A DNA stretch of 64,000 nucleotides from assembly GCA_904373265.1 (NCBI GenBank), contig CAJFEE010000003.1:1-64000 (forward strand), given 5' to 3'. Source of the DNA: Candidatus Harrysmithiimonas galli. Lineage in GTDB: Bacteria > Bacillota > Bacilli > CAJFEE01. Positions 39,906 through 49,204 of this stretch are shown piece by piece. Below the pieces are notes generated by a model, which searched no databases, had not been told where the DNA came from, and saw only the letters and a list, made by a program, of their open reading frames with translations. A program made the translations under genes and the position numbers. Numbering within the stretch: position 1 is the first letter of the stretch; the number at the start of each line of letters is the position of its first letter.

Positions 39906-40042
39906 TATTATCTCATCTCCTCTTCTCAAGAATGCCTTTATTTTTAACTACGGTAAATACCCCTACGCATAAATTTTAACATAAAATCAAACGTAAACAT
40001 TACATTTTTTCAATTTATAACAATAACATCAAATTTATAACC

Positions 40043-40882
40043 TTAATTTAATAAACGTTTCTTAAATCTTTCAAGAAATGAAAGCTTACGTGGTACATAA
40101 GTCAAACCAAATTGACGACTCGCTATTTTATGAATGGCTATGCTAGCAGCAGCAGTCGGGTATTTAATGACCAAAGGTTCTTGTTCCAGCACACTTTTTA
40201 CGACATGTTTATCATCAGGAATCGAGCCCAGTACCTGAATTTCCTTTTTTAAAAATTGCTGAACGGTATTCTTTAACCGCTTTTGAAACTCCTTTGAATT
40301 GTTATGACCTGTAGAACGATTCATAATAACATTAATATGCATTTCATGATTTTTTAAAAGTAAAAATTTCACCATAGAATATGCATCCATTATGGATGTA
40401 GGTTCATAAGTTGTAACAATAAAAATCTCATCCATTGATAGCAAAACATCAATATACTGTAGGTTAATACCTGCACCCATATCAAAAATAACCAAATCAT
40501 ATTTCTTTTGAACATGATCAAATTCTTTTTGAAATTTTTCAAAGGTAAACCGATCAAATTGAATTGATTGATTTAAAGCGGAACCACCACCGATATAATC
40601 TAATTGAAACGGACCTTGTTCGGTTACGGTTGCCAACGAAATATTATTTATAAGTACATCCACAATAGAATGTGAAGCACTTTGTCCCATTAATACGTCA
40701 ATATTCCCCATACCAATATCAAAATCAATAAGGAGTACTTTAAATCCGCTTTTTGAAATCGACAGTGCATAATTTAAGGAAAAGATTGATTTTCCCACGC
40801 CACCTTTCCCGCTCATAATGGCAATAAATTTTGCATGATGCATCTCTGTATGATTACGTAAGTTTTCAGCTTGATCTTTCAT
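40043..40882 (-). CDS. flhG: MinD-like ATPase FlhG (YlxH)
   Basis: FlhG controls flagellar number and placement with FlhF and helps C-ring assembly. The 279-residue protein has the deviant Walker A loop SGKGGVGKSIFSLNYALS near residue 25, DFDIGMGNIDVLMG and FDMGAGINL, and a basic amphipathic C-terminal tail typical of membrane targeting. The ATG at 40882 has GAGGG eight bases upstream and overlaps the end of flhF by 17 bp, so translation is coupled. Confidence 0.94.
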   Translation of the reverse strand: MKDQAENLRNHTEMHHAKFIAIMSGKGGVGKSIFSLNYALSISKSGFKVLLIDFDIGMGNIDVLMGQSASHSIVDVLINNISLATVTEQGPFQLDYIGGGSALNQSIQFDRFTFEKFQKEFDHVQKKYDLVIFDMGAGINLQYIDVLLSMDEIFIVTTYEPTSIMDAYSMVKFLLLKNHEMHINVIMNRSTGHNNSKEFQKRLKNTVQQFLKKEIQVLGSIPDDKHVVKSVLEQEPLVIKYPTAAASIAIHKIASRQFGLTYVPRKLSFLERFKKRLLN

Positions 40883-41990
40883 ACTTACAGCCCTCAATAA
40901 ACAAATTAATTAAATAAAACAAGTCTGCATCTACAAAATCATCAGGTACATTCTGTCCATTTGTTATATAAGCGGTTCCAACTTTAAACTCATCCATTAA
41001 ATTAAACATCGCACCATAAGAATGCGTTTCATCTATTTTTGTAAAAATAAAACGGTAAATGGGCAACTTGGAAAATTGTTTATAGATCTTTTTCATATCC
41101 AAATATTTTCCAGTTAAAGCAAACACAAGAAAAACCTCAACATCATCATCATAATTAATAATTTTAGTTAAATTTAAGACATTTTCCTGATCTAAGAAAT
41201 TCCTTCCCGCGGAGTCAATAAAAACAACATCATAATCTGAAAATTTATTTTTTGCTGCAATAAAGTCTTGCGCATTGTAGCAGACTTCAAGCGGAACACT
41301 TAAAATTTGTGCATATGTTTTCAACTGTTCAATTGCAGCAATTCGATACGTATCAGTCGTAATAAAAGCAACCTTTTTCTCTTCATCTAAAACACATTTT
41401 GCTGCTAATTTGGCCAAAGTAGTTGTTTTCCCTACCCCAGTTGGACCAAGGACATTAACAAATTTTTTTGTAAAAGAAATCCCACCAAAATCGATATCTC
41501 TAAAAATATTTTTCAAATTAAAAGACAGTAAGTCATATACATCTTCTTTATTTTCAATACTTACATGTTCATAGTTTTTTAATATTTTTTCGATCAATGG
41601 TTCATCCAATTCCTGATTCATTAATTGATCTGAAAGTTCCTTTTTTGTAATCCATTGCTCTTTTTTCGGTTCTGATATTATAGGCTTGGCTGTTTGAACC
41701 ATCCTACTCCTTTTTACATCATCAACTTTTGGGGCATCCGAATCTCTCCAATACGTACTTAACTCATTTAAGGCTTGTTTCTCAATATGATCTGTATGAA
41801 TAGACCCCTCTTTCACTTTTGGTTCATCTAAAGCCGCAATGACCTCAACAAGTTTACGTTTGAAAAGACCGAATACTCCACCACTCTCAACAGTTTTTGA
41901 ATTTAAAATAACAGCATCCTCGCCCATTTCTTGCTTTACAATTTGCATGGCCTCAGCCATTGTAGGTGCAGATATTTTTTTTATTTTCAT
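40866..41990 (-). CDS. flhF: flagellar SRP-like GTPase FlhF
   Basis: FlhF sets the flagellar assembly site. The 374-residue protein has a basic, variable N-terminal region (about 1-130), then an NG domain with N bundle and GTPase motifs GPTGVGKTTTLAKLAA (G1, about 187-202), TTDTYRIAAIEQLKTYA, DSAGRN (G3) and TKIDET (G4). Its ATG overlaps the flhA stop as TAATG. Confidence 0.95.
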   Translation of the reverse strand: MKIKKISAPTMAEAMQIVKQEMGEDAVILNSKTVESGGVFGLFKRKLVEVIAALDEPKVKEGSIHTDHIEKQALNELSTYWRDSDAPKVDDVKRSRMVQTAKPIISEPKKEQWITKKELSDQLMNQELDEPLIEKILKNYEHVSIENKEDVYDLLSFNLKNIFRDIDFGGISFTKKFVNVLGPTGVGKTTTLAKLAAKCVLDEEKKVAFITTDTYRIAAIEQLKTYAQILSVPLEVCYNAQDFIAAKNKFSDYDVVFIDSAGRNFLDQENVLNLTKIINYDDDVEVFLVFALTGKYLDMKKIYKQFSKLPIYRFIFTKIDETHSYGAMFNLMDEFKVGTAYITNGQNVPDDFVDADLFYLINLFIEGCKYERSS

Positions 41991-44014
41991 TATTTAACAA
42001 CCCCAATACTTTGAACTTCTATATTTGAATCAAGTTCATTATATGAAAGCACAGCTATCATCGGGAAGAACCGTTCAATCAATTGCTTTAAATACATGCG
42101 AACGGCTGGTGAACATAAGAGAACTGGTGAAATGCCCTGTATAGAAGCCTGTTCAAGCTCATGCCCGACTGAATTAATCATTTGCTGTGATGCATCGGGT
42201 GATAAAGATAAATACGTTCCATGCTCAGTCTGTTCAATCGCATCAGCAATTGCCTTTTCATTTGCTCCAGACAGAGTAACAACCTTTAAAACACCTTCAA
42301 CTGCATATTGACTTGTAATCTGTCTTGCCAAAGCCTGTCGGACATATTCGGTTAACAAATCTGTATCTGTTGTAACTTTTCCATAGTCAGCTAATGTTTC
42401 AAAAATTACAGGCAAATTGCGAATGGACACACGTTCTTTTAGTAATTTACTTAAAACTTTTTGAATCTCACCGATTGACAATGGTGATGGTGTAATTTCC
42501 TCAACAAGAATTGGGTAAGATTCGCTTAAATGATCAACAAGTTGCTTCGTTTCTTGACGACCTAATAATTCAAATGCATGATTTCGAATCGTTTCGGTTA
42601 GATGCGTTGAAACAACCGATGGCGGATCTACAACTGTATAGCCCAAATATTCGGCTTGTTCCCGAACAGATTCTGTAATCCATTTTGCTGGCAAACCAAA
42701 TGAAGGCTCTATTGTATCTATTCCTTCAATACTATTATCATCTATGCCAGGACTCATTGCCAAATAATGATCCAAGAATAATTCACCGTTTGCTACTTCA
42801 TTCCCCTTTATTTTCAATACATACTCATTGGGCTGCAATTGAATATTGTCACGAATTCGGACAACTGGAATAACCATCCCCAATTCAATTGCCAGTTGTT
42901 TACGAATCATAACTACACGATCCAGCATATCTCCACCTTGACTTGCATCAGCTAAAGGAATTAAACCATAACCGAATTCAAATTCAATCGGATCCACGCT
43001 TAACAACTGAACAATACTTTCTGGACTACGCATCTCATTCGTATGTGTTTCCATTTCCTCTTCTTCAATTACATCTTCTGTTTTTTGCGGTTCTCGACTT
43101 AAAAAGTATCCACCTGCAAATAAAGCTAAAGCGATGGGTAATGTTAAAGTAAATCCAATCGGTGTGATACCCAAAAGCAAAATTACAGTGCCTGCTAAAT
43201 ATAATAATTTGGGGTAGGAAAAAAGCTGTCCAGTGACATCTGTACCCAAATTACCATCGGAATTTGCACGTGTTACAACAATACCTGTAGCTGTGGAAAG
43301 CAGCAAAGCTGGGATTTGACTCACCAATCCATCTCCTACAGTCATTAAACTGAATTGTACGGCTGCCTCACCAATTGGTAAACCCATTTGGACAACACCG
43401 ATAATAATTCCCATAATCAAGTTAATGATAACGATTATAATACCAGCAATGGCATCTCCTTTTACAAACTTACTTCCACCATCCATTGAACCATAAAAAT
43501 CAGACTCACGCTGAATTTTTTCACGTCGTTCTCTTGCTTGTGCTTCAGAAATTAATCCTGCATTTAAATCGGCATCAATTGCCATTTGCTTTCCTGGCAT
43601 GGCATCCAAAGTAAAACGTGCAGCTACTTCAGAAACACGCTCTGCACCTTTTGTAATGACCAAAAATTGAATAATCACCAGAATAAAAAATATGACCAAT
43701 CCAACGAGAACATTGCCTCCAACAACAAATGTACCAAAAGTTTCAACAACGCTACCTCCACTACCCGTTGTCAAAATCGCACGTGTAGTCGAAATATTTA
43801 AAGCCAAGCGATACAATGTTAAGATTAACAATAGCGTTGGAAAAATCGCGAATTCCAAAGGCTCTTTCATAGTCATCGTCATTAAAAGAACCAGCAAAGC
43901 TAAAGTAATATTCAATAGAATTAAAATACTAAGCAAAAAATGTGGTAAAGGAATTACCATCATGGCAATGATTAGAATTACCATGATTAAAACACTTAAT
44001 TCACGAACACGCAC
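41990..44014 (-). CDS. flhA: flagellar export gate protein FlhA
   Basis: FlhA is the large export-gate component of the flagellar type III apparatus. The 674-residue protein has eight membrane helices in the first 310 residues, including the FHIPEP region around GAERVSEVAARFTLDAMPGKQ, then a cytosolic domain docking chaperone-substrate complexes. The start is GTG at 44014 with GGAG eight bases upstream. It is between flhB and flhF. Confidence 0.97.
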   Translation of the reverse strand: MRVRELSVLIMVILIIAMMVIPLPHFLLSILILLNITLALLVLLMTMTMKEPLEFAIFPTLLLILTLYRLALNISTTRAILTTGSGGSVVETFGTFVVGGNVLVGLVIFFILVIIQFLVITKGAERVSEVAARFTLDAMPGKQMAIDADLNAGLISEAQARERREKIQRESDFYGSMDGGSKFVKGDAIAGIIIVIINLIMGIIIGVVQMGLPIGEAAVQFSLMTVGDGLVSQIPALLLSTATGIVVTRANSDGNLGTDVTGQLFSYPKLLYLAGTVILLLGITPIGFTLTLPIALALFAGGYFLSREPQKTEDVIEEEEMETHTNEMRSPESIVQLLSVDPIEFEFGYGLIPLADASQGGDMLDRVVMIRKQLAIELGMVIPVVRIRDNIQLQPNEYVLKIKGNEVANGELFLDHYLAMSPGIDDNSIEGIDTIEPSFGLPAKWITESVREQAEYLGYTVVDPPSVVSTHLTETIRNHAFELLGRQETKQLVDHLSESYPILVEEITPSPLSIGEIQKVLSKLLKERVSIRNLPVIFETLADYGKVTTDTDLLTEYVRQALARQITSQYAVEGVLKVVTLSGANEKAIADAIEQTEHGTYLSLSPDASQQMINSVGHELEQASIQGISPVLLCSPAVRMYLKQLIERFFPMIAVLSYNELDSNIEVQSIGVVK

Positions 44015-44049
44015 AACTGCATCTCCTCTATCCTATAACAAAATTTCTT

Positions 44050-45141
44050 TTATCTCGCTGTGACTTTATTTTTCAAACGGTATACATACGCCAAAATTTC
44101 TGCTACCGCCTTAAAAAATTCTTCAGGTATAGGCTGATTTAACTCGGTTTGATCATGAAGCGCACGAGCCAATGGACGGTTCTCTATTGTATGAACTCCG
44201 TTTGCCTGTGCAATCTGACGAATTTTCATTGCAACATAATCAACACCTTTAGCCACTACAATTGGCGCATCAGCTTTACTATCATCATATTTTAAAGCAA
44301 CTGCATAGTGAGTTGGATTGGTAATTACAACATCGGCATTTGGAATTTCCGCCATCATCCGACGCATTGCCATCTCTCTTTGCTTTTGCTTAATTCTCGA
44401 CTTTACTAAAGGGTCACCCTCTGTTTTCTTATATTCATCCTTAATGTCTTGTTTAGACATCCGCAGTTGTTTTTCATAATCATATTTTTGATACATATAA
44501 TCAAAAACGGATAAAATAATTAAAACAAGACCACCAACAAGACCAATATTGATCATTAAATTAAAAATCACTTCCAGCGATTCCACAATTGGAACTTGTG
44601 ACAATATTAGGATTTCTTGCAAATTAAAATATAAAAAAGAAAAAGTAACTGCTCCTACAAATAAAATTTTTAAAATAGATTTTATAAATTCAACCAATGC
44701 ACGAAGCGAATAAATCCGTTTAAAACCTTGAATTGGGTCGATTTTTGAAAGTTTCATTTGAAGCGGCTCGGTTGTAAATAAAATCCCAACTTGCGCATAA
44801 TTGATTGCGGCGGCTGCAACAAAACAGACAGCCATAACTGGTAAAAGTATAACAACAAAAACTGATAAAACATAAAAAACAACATCACGTAAATTGTTAA
44901 TTTCAGGAACAACTAAAATATATTGTGTAAAAAACGTATAAAACAATGAATGTGCTTGACTAAGAATTGTTGGACCATAAAGTTTCAAAAAACCAAAAGA
45001 AAGAAGGAGCATAACCGCAGTATTCAAATCCATACTCTTTAATACTTGACCTTTTTTACGAGATTCCTGCCGTCTACGAGGTGTTGCTTTTTCAGTTTTT
45101 TCACCGCTAAAAAACTGCAAATCCAGTTGAATAAAAAGCAT
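44050..45141 (-). CDS. flhB: flagellar export switch protein FlhB
   Basis: FlhB switches export from hook to filament substrates. The 363-residue protein has four membrane helices (about 30-215) and a cytosolic C-domain with the self-cleaving NPTH motif in VVITNPTHYAVALKYDD (about 265-281). The N-terminus carries the usual SGEKTEKATPRRRQESRKKG. It is one base behind fliR. Confidence 0.97.
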   Translation of the reverse strand: MLFIQLDLQFFSGEKTEKATPRRRQESRKKGQVLKSMDLNTAVMLLLSFGFLKLYGPTILSQAHSLFYTFFTQYILVVPEINNLRDVVFYVLSVFVVILLPVMAVCFVAAAAINYAQVGILFTTEPLQMKLSKIDPIQGFKRIYSLRALVEFIKSILKILFVGAVTFSFLYFNLQEILILSQVPIVESLEVIFNLMINIGLVGGLVLIILSVFDYMYQKYDYEKQLRMSKQDIKDEYKKTEGDPLVKSRIKQKQREMAMRRMMAEIPNADVVITNPTHYAVALKYDDSKADAPIVVAKGVDYVAMKIRQIAQANGVHTIENRPLARALHDQTELNQPIPEEFFKAVAEILAYVYRLKNKVTAR

Positions 45142-45142
45142 C

Positions 45143-45919
45143 CTATACTCCTCCGATAATTTCCATTAAAGAACGCATAACTTGAAACATAAAATAAAAT
45201 AACTTCTTTAAAACAATATAAAAAGAACCCATTGTTAAAATTAATACGATAAAGCTTACCAATATTTTTAAAGGTAAACCAACGACAAATACATTTAACT
45301 GTGGTACGGTTCTTGCCATAATTCCCAAAGATAGATCCACCAAAAACAAACATCCAACCAACGGAACCGCCATTTGAAATGCGATAATAAACATCTGCCC
45401 AAATACTCTTGCAACAAAATCTGCAAGTGAGGCAAAATTGGTATTTAAGACCATTTTTTCCAATGGAATAAACTCATAACTGTAAAAAATCCCATCTAAA
45501 ATCAAATGATGTCCATCCAAAATCAATAATACCAATAAAGCAAATATATATAAATACTGTCCAATTAACGGGCTTTGTGTACCTGTTTGCGGATCAATCA
45601 CATTCGCAATGGCAAAACCCATTTGAAAATCAATAAAACCACCAGCGACCTGGATCGCAGTAATAATAATAAAAGCAACCAAACCAATAGACAATCCAAT
45701 CAATGTTTCTCTTATCGCCAAATAAAAAAATGCTTCTGTATTCTCCAAATAAGAAAAATCCATTTGAATTGAAATAATTATAGCAAAAAATGTAGCTATG
45801 CCAATCTTTAACATACTTGGTATGGTGCGATACGAAAATAAAGGTACAGTTAAAAAAAAGGCAGATAATCGAATCAACACAAGAGAAAAACCCATTGTAT
45901 AGATAAATAAATAATCCAT
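45143..45919 (-). CDS. fliR: flagellar export protein FliR
   Basis: FliR is part of the FliPQR export channel core. The 258-residue hydrophobic protein has about six helical membrane segments and the family motifs FLTVPLFSYRTIPSMLKIGI and GGFIDFQMGFAIANVIDPQ. It lies between fliQ and flhB with gaps of 4 and 1 bp, so translation is likely coupled. Confidence 0.95.
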   Translation of the reverse strand: MDYLFIYTMGFSLVLIRLSAFFLTVPLFSYRTIPSMLKIGIATFFAIIISIQMDFSYLENTEAFFYLAIRETLIGLSIGLVAFIIITAIQVAGGFIDFQMGFAIANVIDPQTGTQSPLIGQYLYIFALLVLLILDGHHLILDGIFYSYEFIPLEKMVLNTNFASLADFVARVFGQMFIIAFQMAVPLVGCLFLVDLSLGIMARTVPQLNVFVVGLPLKILVSFIVLILTMGSFYIVLKKLFYFMFQVMRSLMEIIGGV

Positions 45920-45923
45920 GTAT

Positions 45924-46193
45924 TTATCCTATAAATCTCGGTAAATTTGATAAAATTTCAGTTCCAAATTTCACAAGTTGGTTTAACATCCAAGGACCTA
46001 GAAAAATTAATCCAATAAACACCCCAACAATTTTTGGAACAAAAGCCAATGTCTGTTCTTGTATTTGTGTTGTTGCTTGAAAGATCGAAACAATTAAACC
46101 GATTACCAACGCTAAAATCATTACAGGAGCAGCTACTAAAAGAATTGTATAAATCCCTTTAGAAGCTTGATCCAATACTATTTCTGCTGTCAT
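45924..46193 (-). CDS. fliQ: flagellar export protein FliQ
   Basis: This small channel subunit wraps the FliP/FliR core. The 89-residue protein has two membrane helices (about 16-38 and 52-72) with the family stretch SIFQATTQIQEQTLAFVPKI between them. It follows fliP by 15 bp. Confidence 0.95.
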   Translation of the reverse strand: MTAEIVLDQASKGIYTILLVAAPVMILALVIGLIVSIFQATTQIQEQTLAFVPKIVGVFIGLIFLGPWMLNQLVKFGTEILSNLPRFIG

Positions 46194-46208
46194 ATGAATC
46201 TATCCTTT

Positions 46209-46883
46209 CTAAACATTCACACTCTGCAGGAGAGATTTCACAACGAGATACCATCCGTCTACAAGTACAAATAGTAAAATTTTAAAAGGAAGTGAAATCA
46301 TAACCGGAGGAAGCATCATCATCCCCATAGACATTAGAATACTTGCAACAACCATATCGATAACCAAAAAAGGAAGAAAAATCATAAATCCAATCTGAAA
46401 AGCCGTTTTCATTTCACTGATTGCAAATGCTGGTACCAATGCTGTTAATGGGATATCTTGTATCGTTTCCGGGTTCTTAGAATTTGAATAAGATAAAAAT
46501 AATGATAAATCTTGAGGTCTAGTATTTTTTGCCATAAATTCTTTAATCGGAATCTGTGCTTTTTCATATGATTCTTCTAATGTAATCTCATTATTAAAAA
46601 GTGGTGATAAAGCAGTTTGATTGATCTCTTGAAACGTTGGTGCCATAATAAAAAAAGTCATAAACATCGCCAACGCGAGCAACACTTGATTTGGTGGCAT
46701 TTGTTGCGTTGCCAAAGAAGTACGAACAAAAGAAAGAACAATAATAATTCTAGTAAAAGAAGTCATCAATATTAATATCCCTGGTGCAACAGCTAGCACT
46801 GTTAACATTAAAAATAATTTTACAGATGTAGATACTGTAGTAGGATCTGCACCATTAAAAGATTGTAAAAATTCGTTCATCAT
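46209..46883 (-). CDS. fliP: flagellar export protein FliP
   Basis: This pore-forming core subunit of the export gate has 224 residues, the short form also seen in Bacillus. It has membrane helices at both ends and the motifs APGILILMTSFTRIIIVLSF and ISLPFKILLFVLVDGW. A 4-bp ATGA overlap joins it to fliO. AGAGG is seven bases upstream. Confidence 0.96.
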   Translation of the reverse strand: MMNEFLQSFNGADPTTVSTSVKLFLMLTVLAVAPGILILMTSFTRIIIVLSFVRTSLATQQMPPNQVLLALAMFMTFFIMAPTFQEINQTALSPLFNNEITLEESYEKAQIPIKEFMAKNTRPQDLSLFLSYSNSKNPETIQDIPLTALVPAFAISEMKTAFQIGFMIFLPFLVIDMVVASILMSMGMMMLPPVMISLPFKILLFVLVDGWYLVVKSLLQSVNV

Positions 46884-47578
46884 TTATGATCCTCTTTTTT
46901 CTTCCCTAATAATTCAAAAATTTCTTTCTTTTGTCCACTTAAATCAAGCATTTGTTTCTCAAAAATTTCTTTAAAATCACGATCTACAGGTTCTGAAACT
47001 TGATTCTTATTCAATTTTTTCAAACGGAATAATTTTGTAATCCATGTCTCTGTCACAAAAGCTTGATTCATCTTTTCATTATATTGTAGTACAAGTGACT
47101 CAACGTCATCTTTATTTGTGATTTCTTTTAAAAGACTAACATTTTCTCCAACACCAACAAGAAAAATCTTATCGCCAATCTTTAATAATTGAACATTTTT
47201 GTTTGCACCTAAAGAAATTCCTCCTAAGTTTTGAATCAAATCTTTTCCACTTATCATATTTGATTTTTTATTTAAAAATCGTAAGAGAAAATATAAAAGA
47301 CCTACAACGATTAAAAGCATAAACAATACTTTTATATAATCCCATATATCAATTTCTGGGACTGCACTTCCAGTATTAAGCTGCGTAGTATCAGTCTCTG
47401 GATTGTTCGGGTTTAATGTATCTGACTCTGAATTTCCCGGCTCAAGTGTTTTACCCTTTTCAATCGCATCAAAAACGTTATCCGAATTTTCTGCACTTAC
47501 TTCAAATGAAAATAGGTTCAAAGTGAGAGAGAAAAAAGTGATACAAACCAATATCACTCTAAAATTTACTCTTCTCAT
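46880..47578 (-). CDS. fliO: flagellar biosynthesis protein FliO (FliZ-like)
   Basis: FliO helps assemble FliP into the export gate. The 232-residue protein has an N-terminal signal-like hydrophobic stretch (about 7-25), an acidic/polar extracellular region, one strong membrane helix (about 83-105) and a cytosolic tail with GKDLIQNLGGISLGANKNVQLL, typical of the family. The family is weakly conserved; position between cheY and fliP supports the call. Confidence 0.88.
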   Translation of the reverse strand: MRRVNFRVILVCITFFSLTLNLFSFEVSAENSDNVFDAIEKGKTLEPGNSESDTLNPNNPETDTTQLNTGSAVPEIDIWDYIKVLFMLLIVVGLLYFLLRFLNKKSNMISGKDLIQNLGGISLGANKNVQLLKIGDKIFLVGVGENVSLLKEITNKDDVESLVLQYNEKMNQAFVTETWITKLFRLKKLNKNQVSEPVDRDFKEIFEKQMLDLSGQKKEIFELLGKKKEDHK

Positions 47579-47592
47579 CTTAACACCTCTGC

Positions 47593-47955
47593 TTATGATA
47601 AATTTTTAGAAATGGCTTCCAATACACGGTCTGCCTGAAACGGCTTAACAATAAAATCTTTCGCACCTGCCTGAATTGCATCAATAACCATTGCTTGCTG
47701 CCCCATTGCAGAACACATAATCACAACCGCATTGGGATTCTCAGCTTTAATGTTCTTCAAAGCAGTAATGCCATCCATCTCGGGCATGGTGATGTCCATC
47801 GTTACCAAGTCAGGTTTTAGCTCTTTATACATTGTAACAGCTTGCGCACCATCAGCAGCTTCCCCCACGACTTCATAACCATTTTTTACCAAAATATCTT
47901 TAATCATCATTCTCATAAAAGATGCATCATCAACGATTAAAATACGATGTGCCAT
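47593..47955 (-). CDS. cheY: chemotaxis response regulator CheY
   Basis: This single-domain receiver of 120 residues is phosphorylated by CheA on Asp54 (LVTMDITMPEMDG), with acidic pocket Asp9/Asp10 and the conserved lysine in IVKPF near residue 104. CheY-P binds FliM and changes motor behaviour. It sits between fliY, a phosphatase acting on it, and fliO. Confidence 0.96.
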   Translation of the reverse strand: MAHRILIVDDASFMRMMIKDILVKNGYEVVGEAADGAQAVTMYKELKPDLVTMDITMPEMDGITALKNIKAENPNAVVIMCSAMGQQAMVIDAIQAGAKDFIVKPFQADRVLEAISKNLS

Positions 47956-47980
47956 AATCTAAAAACTCCTTTTTAACTTT

Positions 47981-49204
47981 TTATTTTAATTGATTGATCC
48001 GATCTGACGGACTTAAAATTTCAATAATACGAACACCAAAATTCTCCTCTATGACAACGACCTCTGCTTTAGCAATCGGTCGATTATTAATTAAAATATC
48101 AATGGGTTCACCCGCTAATCGATCCAATTCAATAATAGAACCATGTCCAAATTCAAGAATTTCTTTTATTGTTTTTCTTGTTCTCCCCAACTCAACCGTA
48201 ACATTCAGAGAAATATCCATCAACATATTCAAATTGCGTGTTTCCGCCTGTCCCAACGGTTCAGGCTGAAAAGTTGCAAAAGTAGCTGGCTGTACATTTA
48301 CAGGAGGTGCCTGAGGTTGCACAGGTGGCTGTTGATACATTGGTTGTTGATACATTGGTTGTTGATACATTGGTTGTTGATACATCGGTTGTTGCTGAGG
48401 CATCTGCTGTTGAACCGGTGCAGGTTCCGGCATCGGTGGCACAACCGGTGCAGGTTCCGGGGAAGGCTCTTCAGATTGTGCCTTTGGTAAATCCTCTTGA
48501 ACCTTAAACTCAGGAAGTTGTGACAATAATGTATTGGCAAAATCAGGTGTAATCAGCTGCATAATATAACTGTCAATTAAATCACCTACACTTAATTGAA
48601 AAGAAACACGAATAAAAGAATCAACGACTGGAACCAACTCAGTATTATCATTAGAGTCAAAGTCTAATACCTTTACAACAGGCGGAGTAATATCAACTTT
48701 TGCATTAATCATTGTACTAAGTGAGGTCGCAGCTGAGCCCATCATTTGGTTCATCGCCTCTTGGACTGCACTTAACTCAATTTCATTTAGTTCACTCTTT
48801 TTATTTGAGCCATCTCCACCCATCATTAAATCTGCAATGATCGAAGCATCCTCTACTTCCATAATCAGCAAATTTGCACCCTCAAGTGCCTCCGTATAAC
48901 TCACTTGAATTGCCACAAAAGGCTCTTCAAATTCATTCAATAAAACTTCTCTTTTTATGTAAGAAATTGATGGTGTAGTAATTTCAACTTTTTGATTTAA
49001 CAATTTTGAAAGAGCGGTGGCAGATGAACTAAATGTTATATTACCAATTTCACCGAGTGTATCTTGTTCTTCTTTTGATAATATCTGATCAATATCAACA
49101 TTATTATTTTCATTATTTGCTGCCGTATTATCATTGTTGTTATTTGCACCAGATAACAAAGCTTCAATTTCTTCTTGAGAAAGCAAATCATCCATCATAT
49201 TCAT
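47981..49204 (-). CDS. fliY: flagellar switch protein and CheY-P phosphatase FliY
   Basis: FliY is the Firmicute C-ring protein with both FliN-like and CheC-like functions. The 407-residue protein starts with a CheY-binding-type helix (DDLLSQEEIEALLSG), then a CheC-like domain with two E-x-x-N helices (EIGNITFSSSATALSKLL and ELSAVQEAMNQMMGSAAT). A P/Q/M-rich linker with four exact MYQQP units follows, then a C-terminal FliN domain (LNMLMDISLNVTVELGRTR). It overlaps fliM by 17 bp. A start at the third codon (49198) would have better spacing from GGGGG. Confidence 0.96.
   Translation of the reverse strand: MNMMDDLLSQEEIEALLSGANNNNDNTAANNENNNVDIDQILSKEEQDTLGEIGNITFSSSATALSKLLNQKVEITTPSISYIKREVLLNEFEEPFVAIQVSYTEALEGANLLIMEVEDASIIADLMMGGDGSNKKSELNEIELSAVQEAMNQMMGSAATSLSTMINAKVDITPPVVKVLDFDSNDNTELVPVVDSFIRVSFQLSVGDLIDSYIMQLITPDFANTLLSQLPEFKVQEDLPKAQSEEPSPEPAPVVPPMPEPAPVQQQMPQQQPMYQQPMYQQPMYQQPMYQQPPVQPQAPPVNVQPATFATFQPEPLGQAETRNLNMLMDISLNVTVELGRTRKTIKEILEFGHGSIIELDRLAGEPIDILINNRPIAKAEVVVIEENFGVRIIEILSPSDRINQLK
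48331..48390. repeat. four tandem 15-bp repeats inside fliY
   Basis: The unit gttgatacattggtt occurs four times without gaps, the last copy with one substitution. On the coding strand each unit encodes five residues, giving the MYQQP repeats of the FliY linker. Slippage would change the linker in steps of five residues without breaking the frame. Confidence 0.9.

Noticed and set aside
45039-45353. 104-residue minus-strand frame spanning flhB and fliR
   Set aside because: It is an alternative frame over two well-supported genes and resembles no family.
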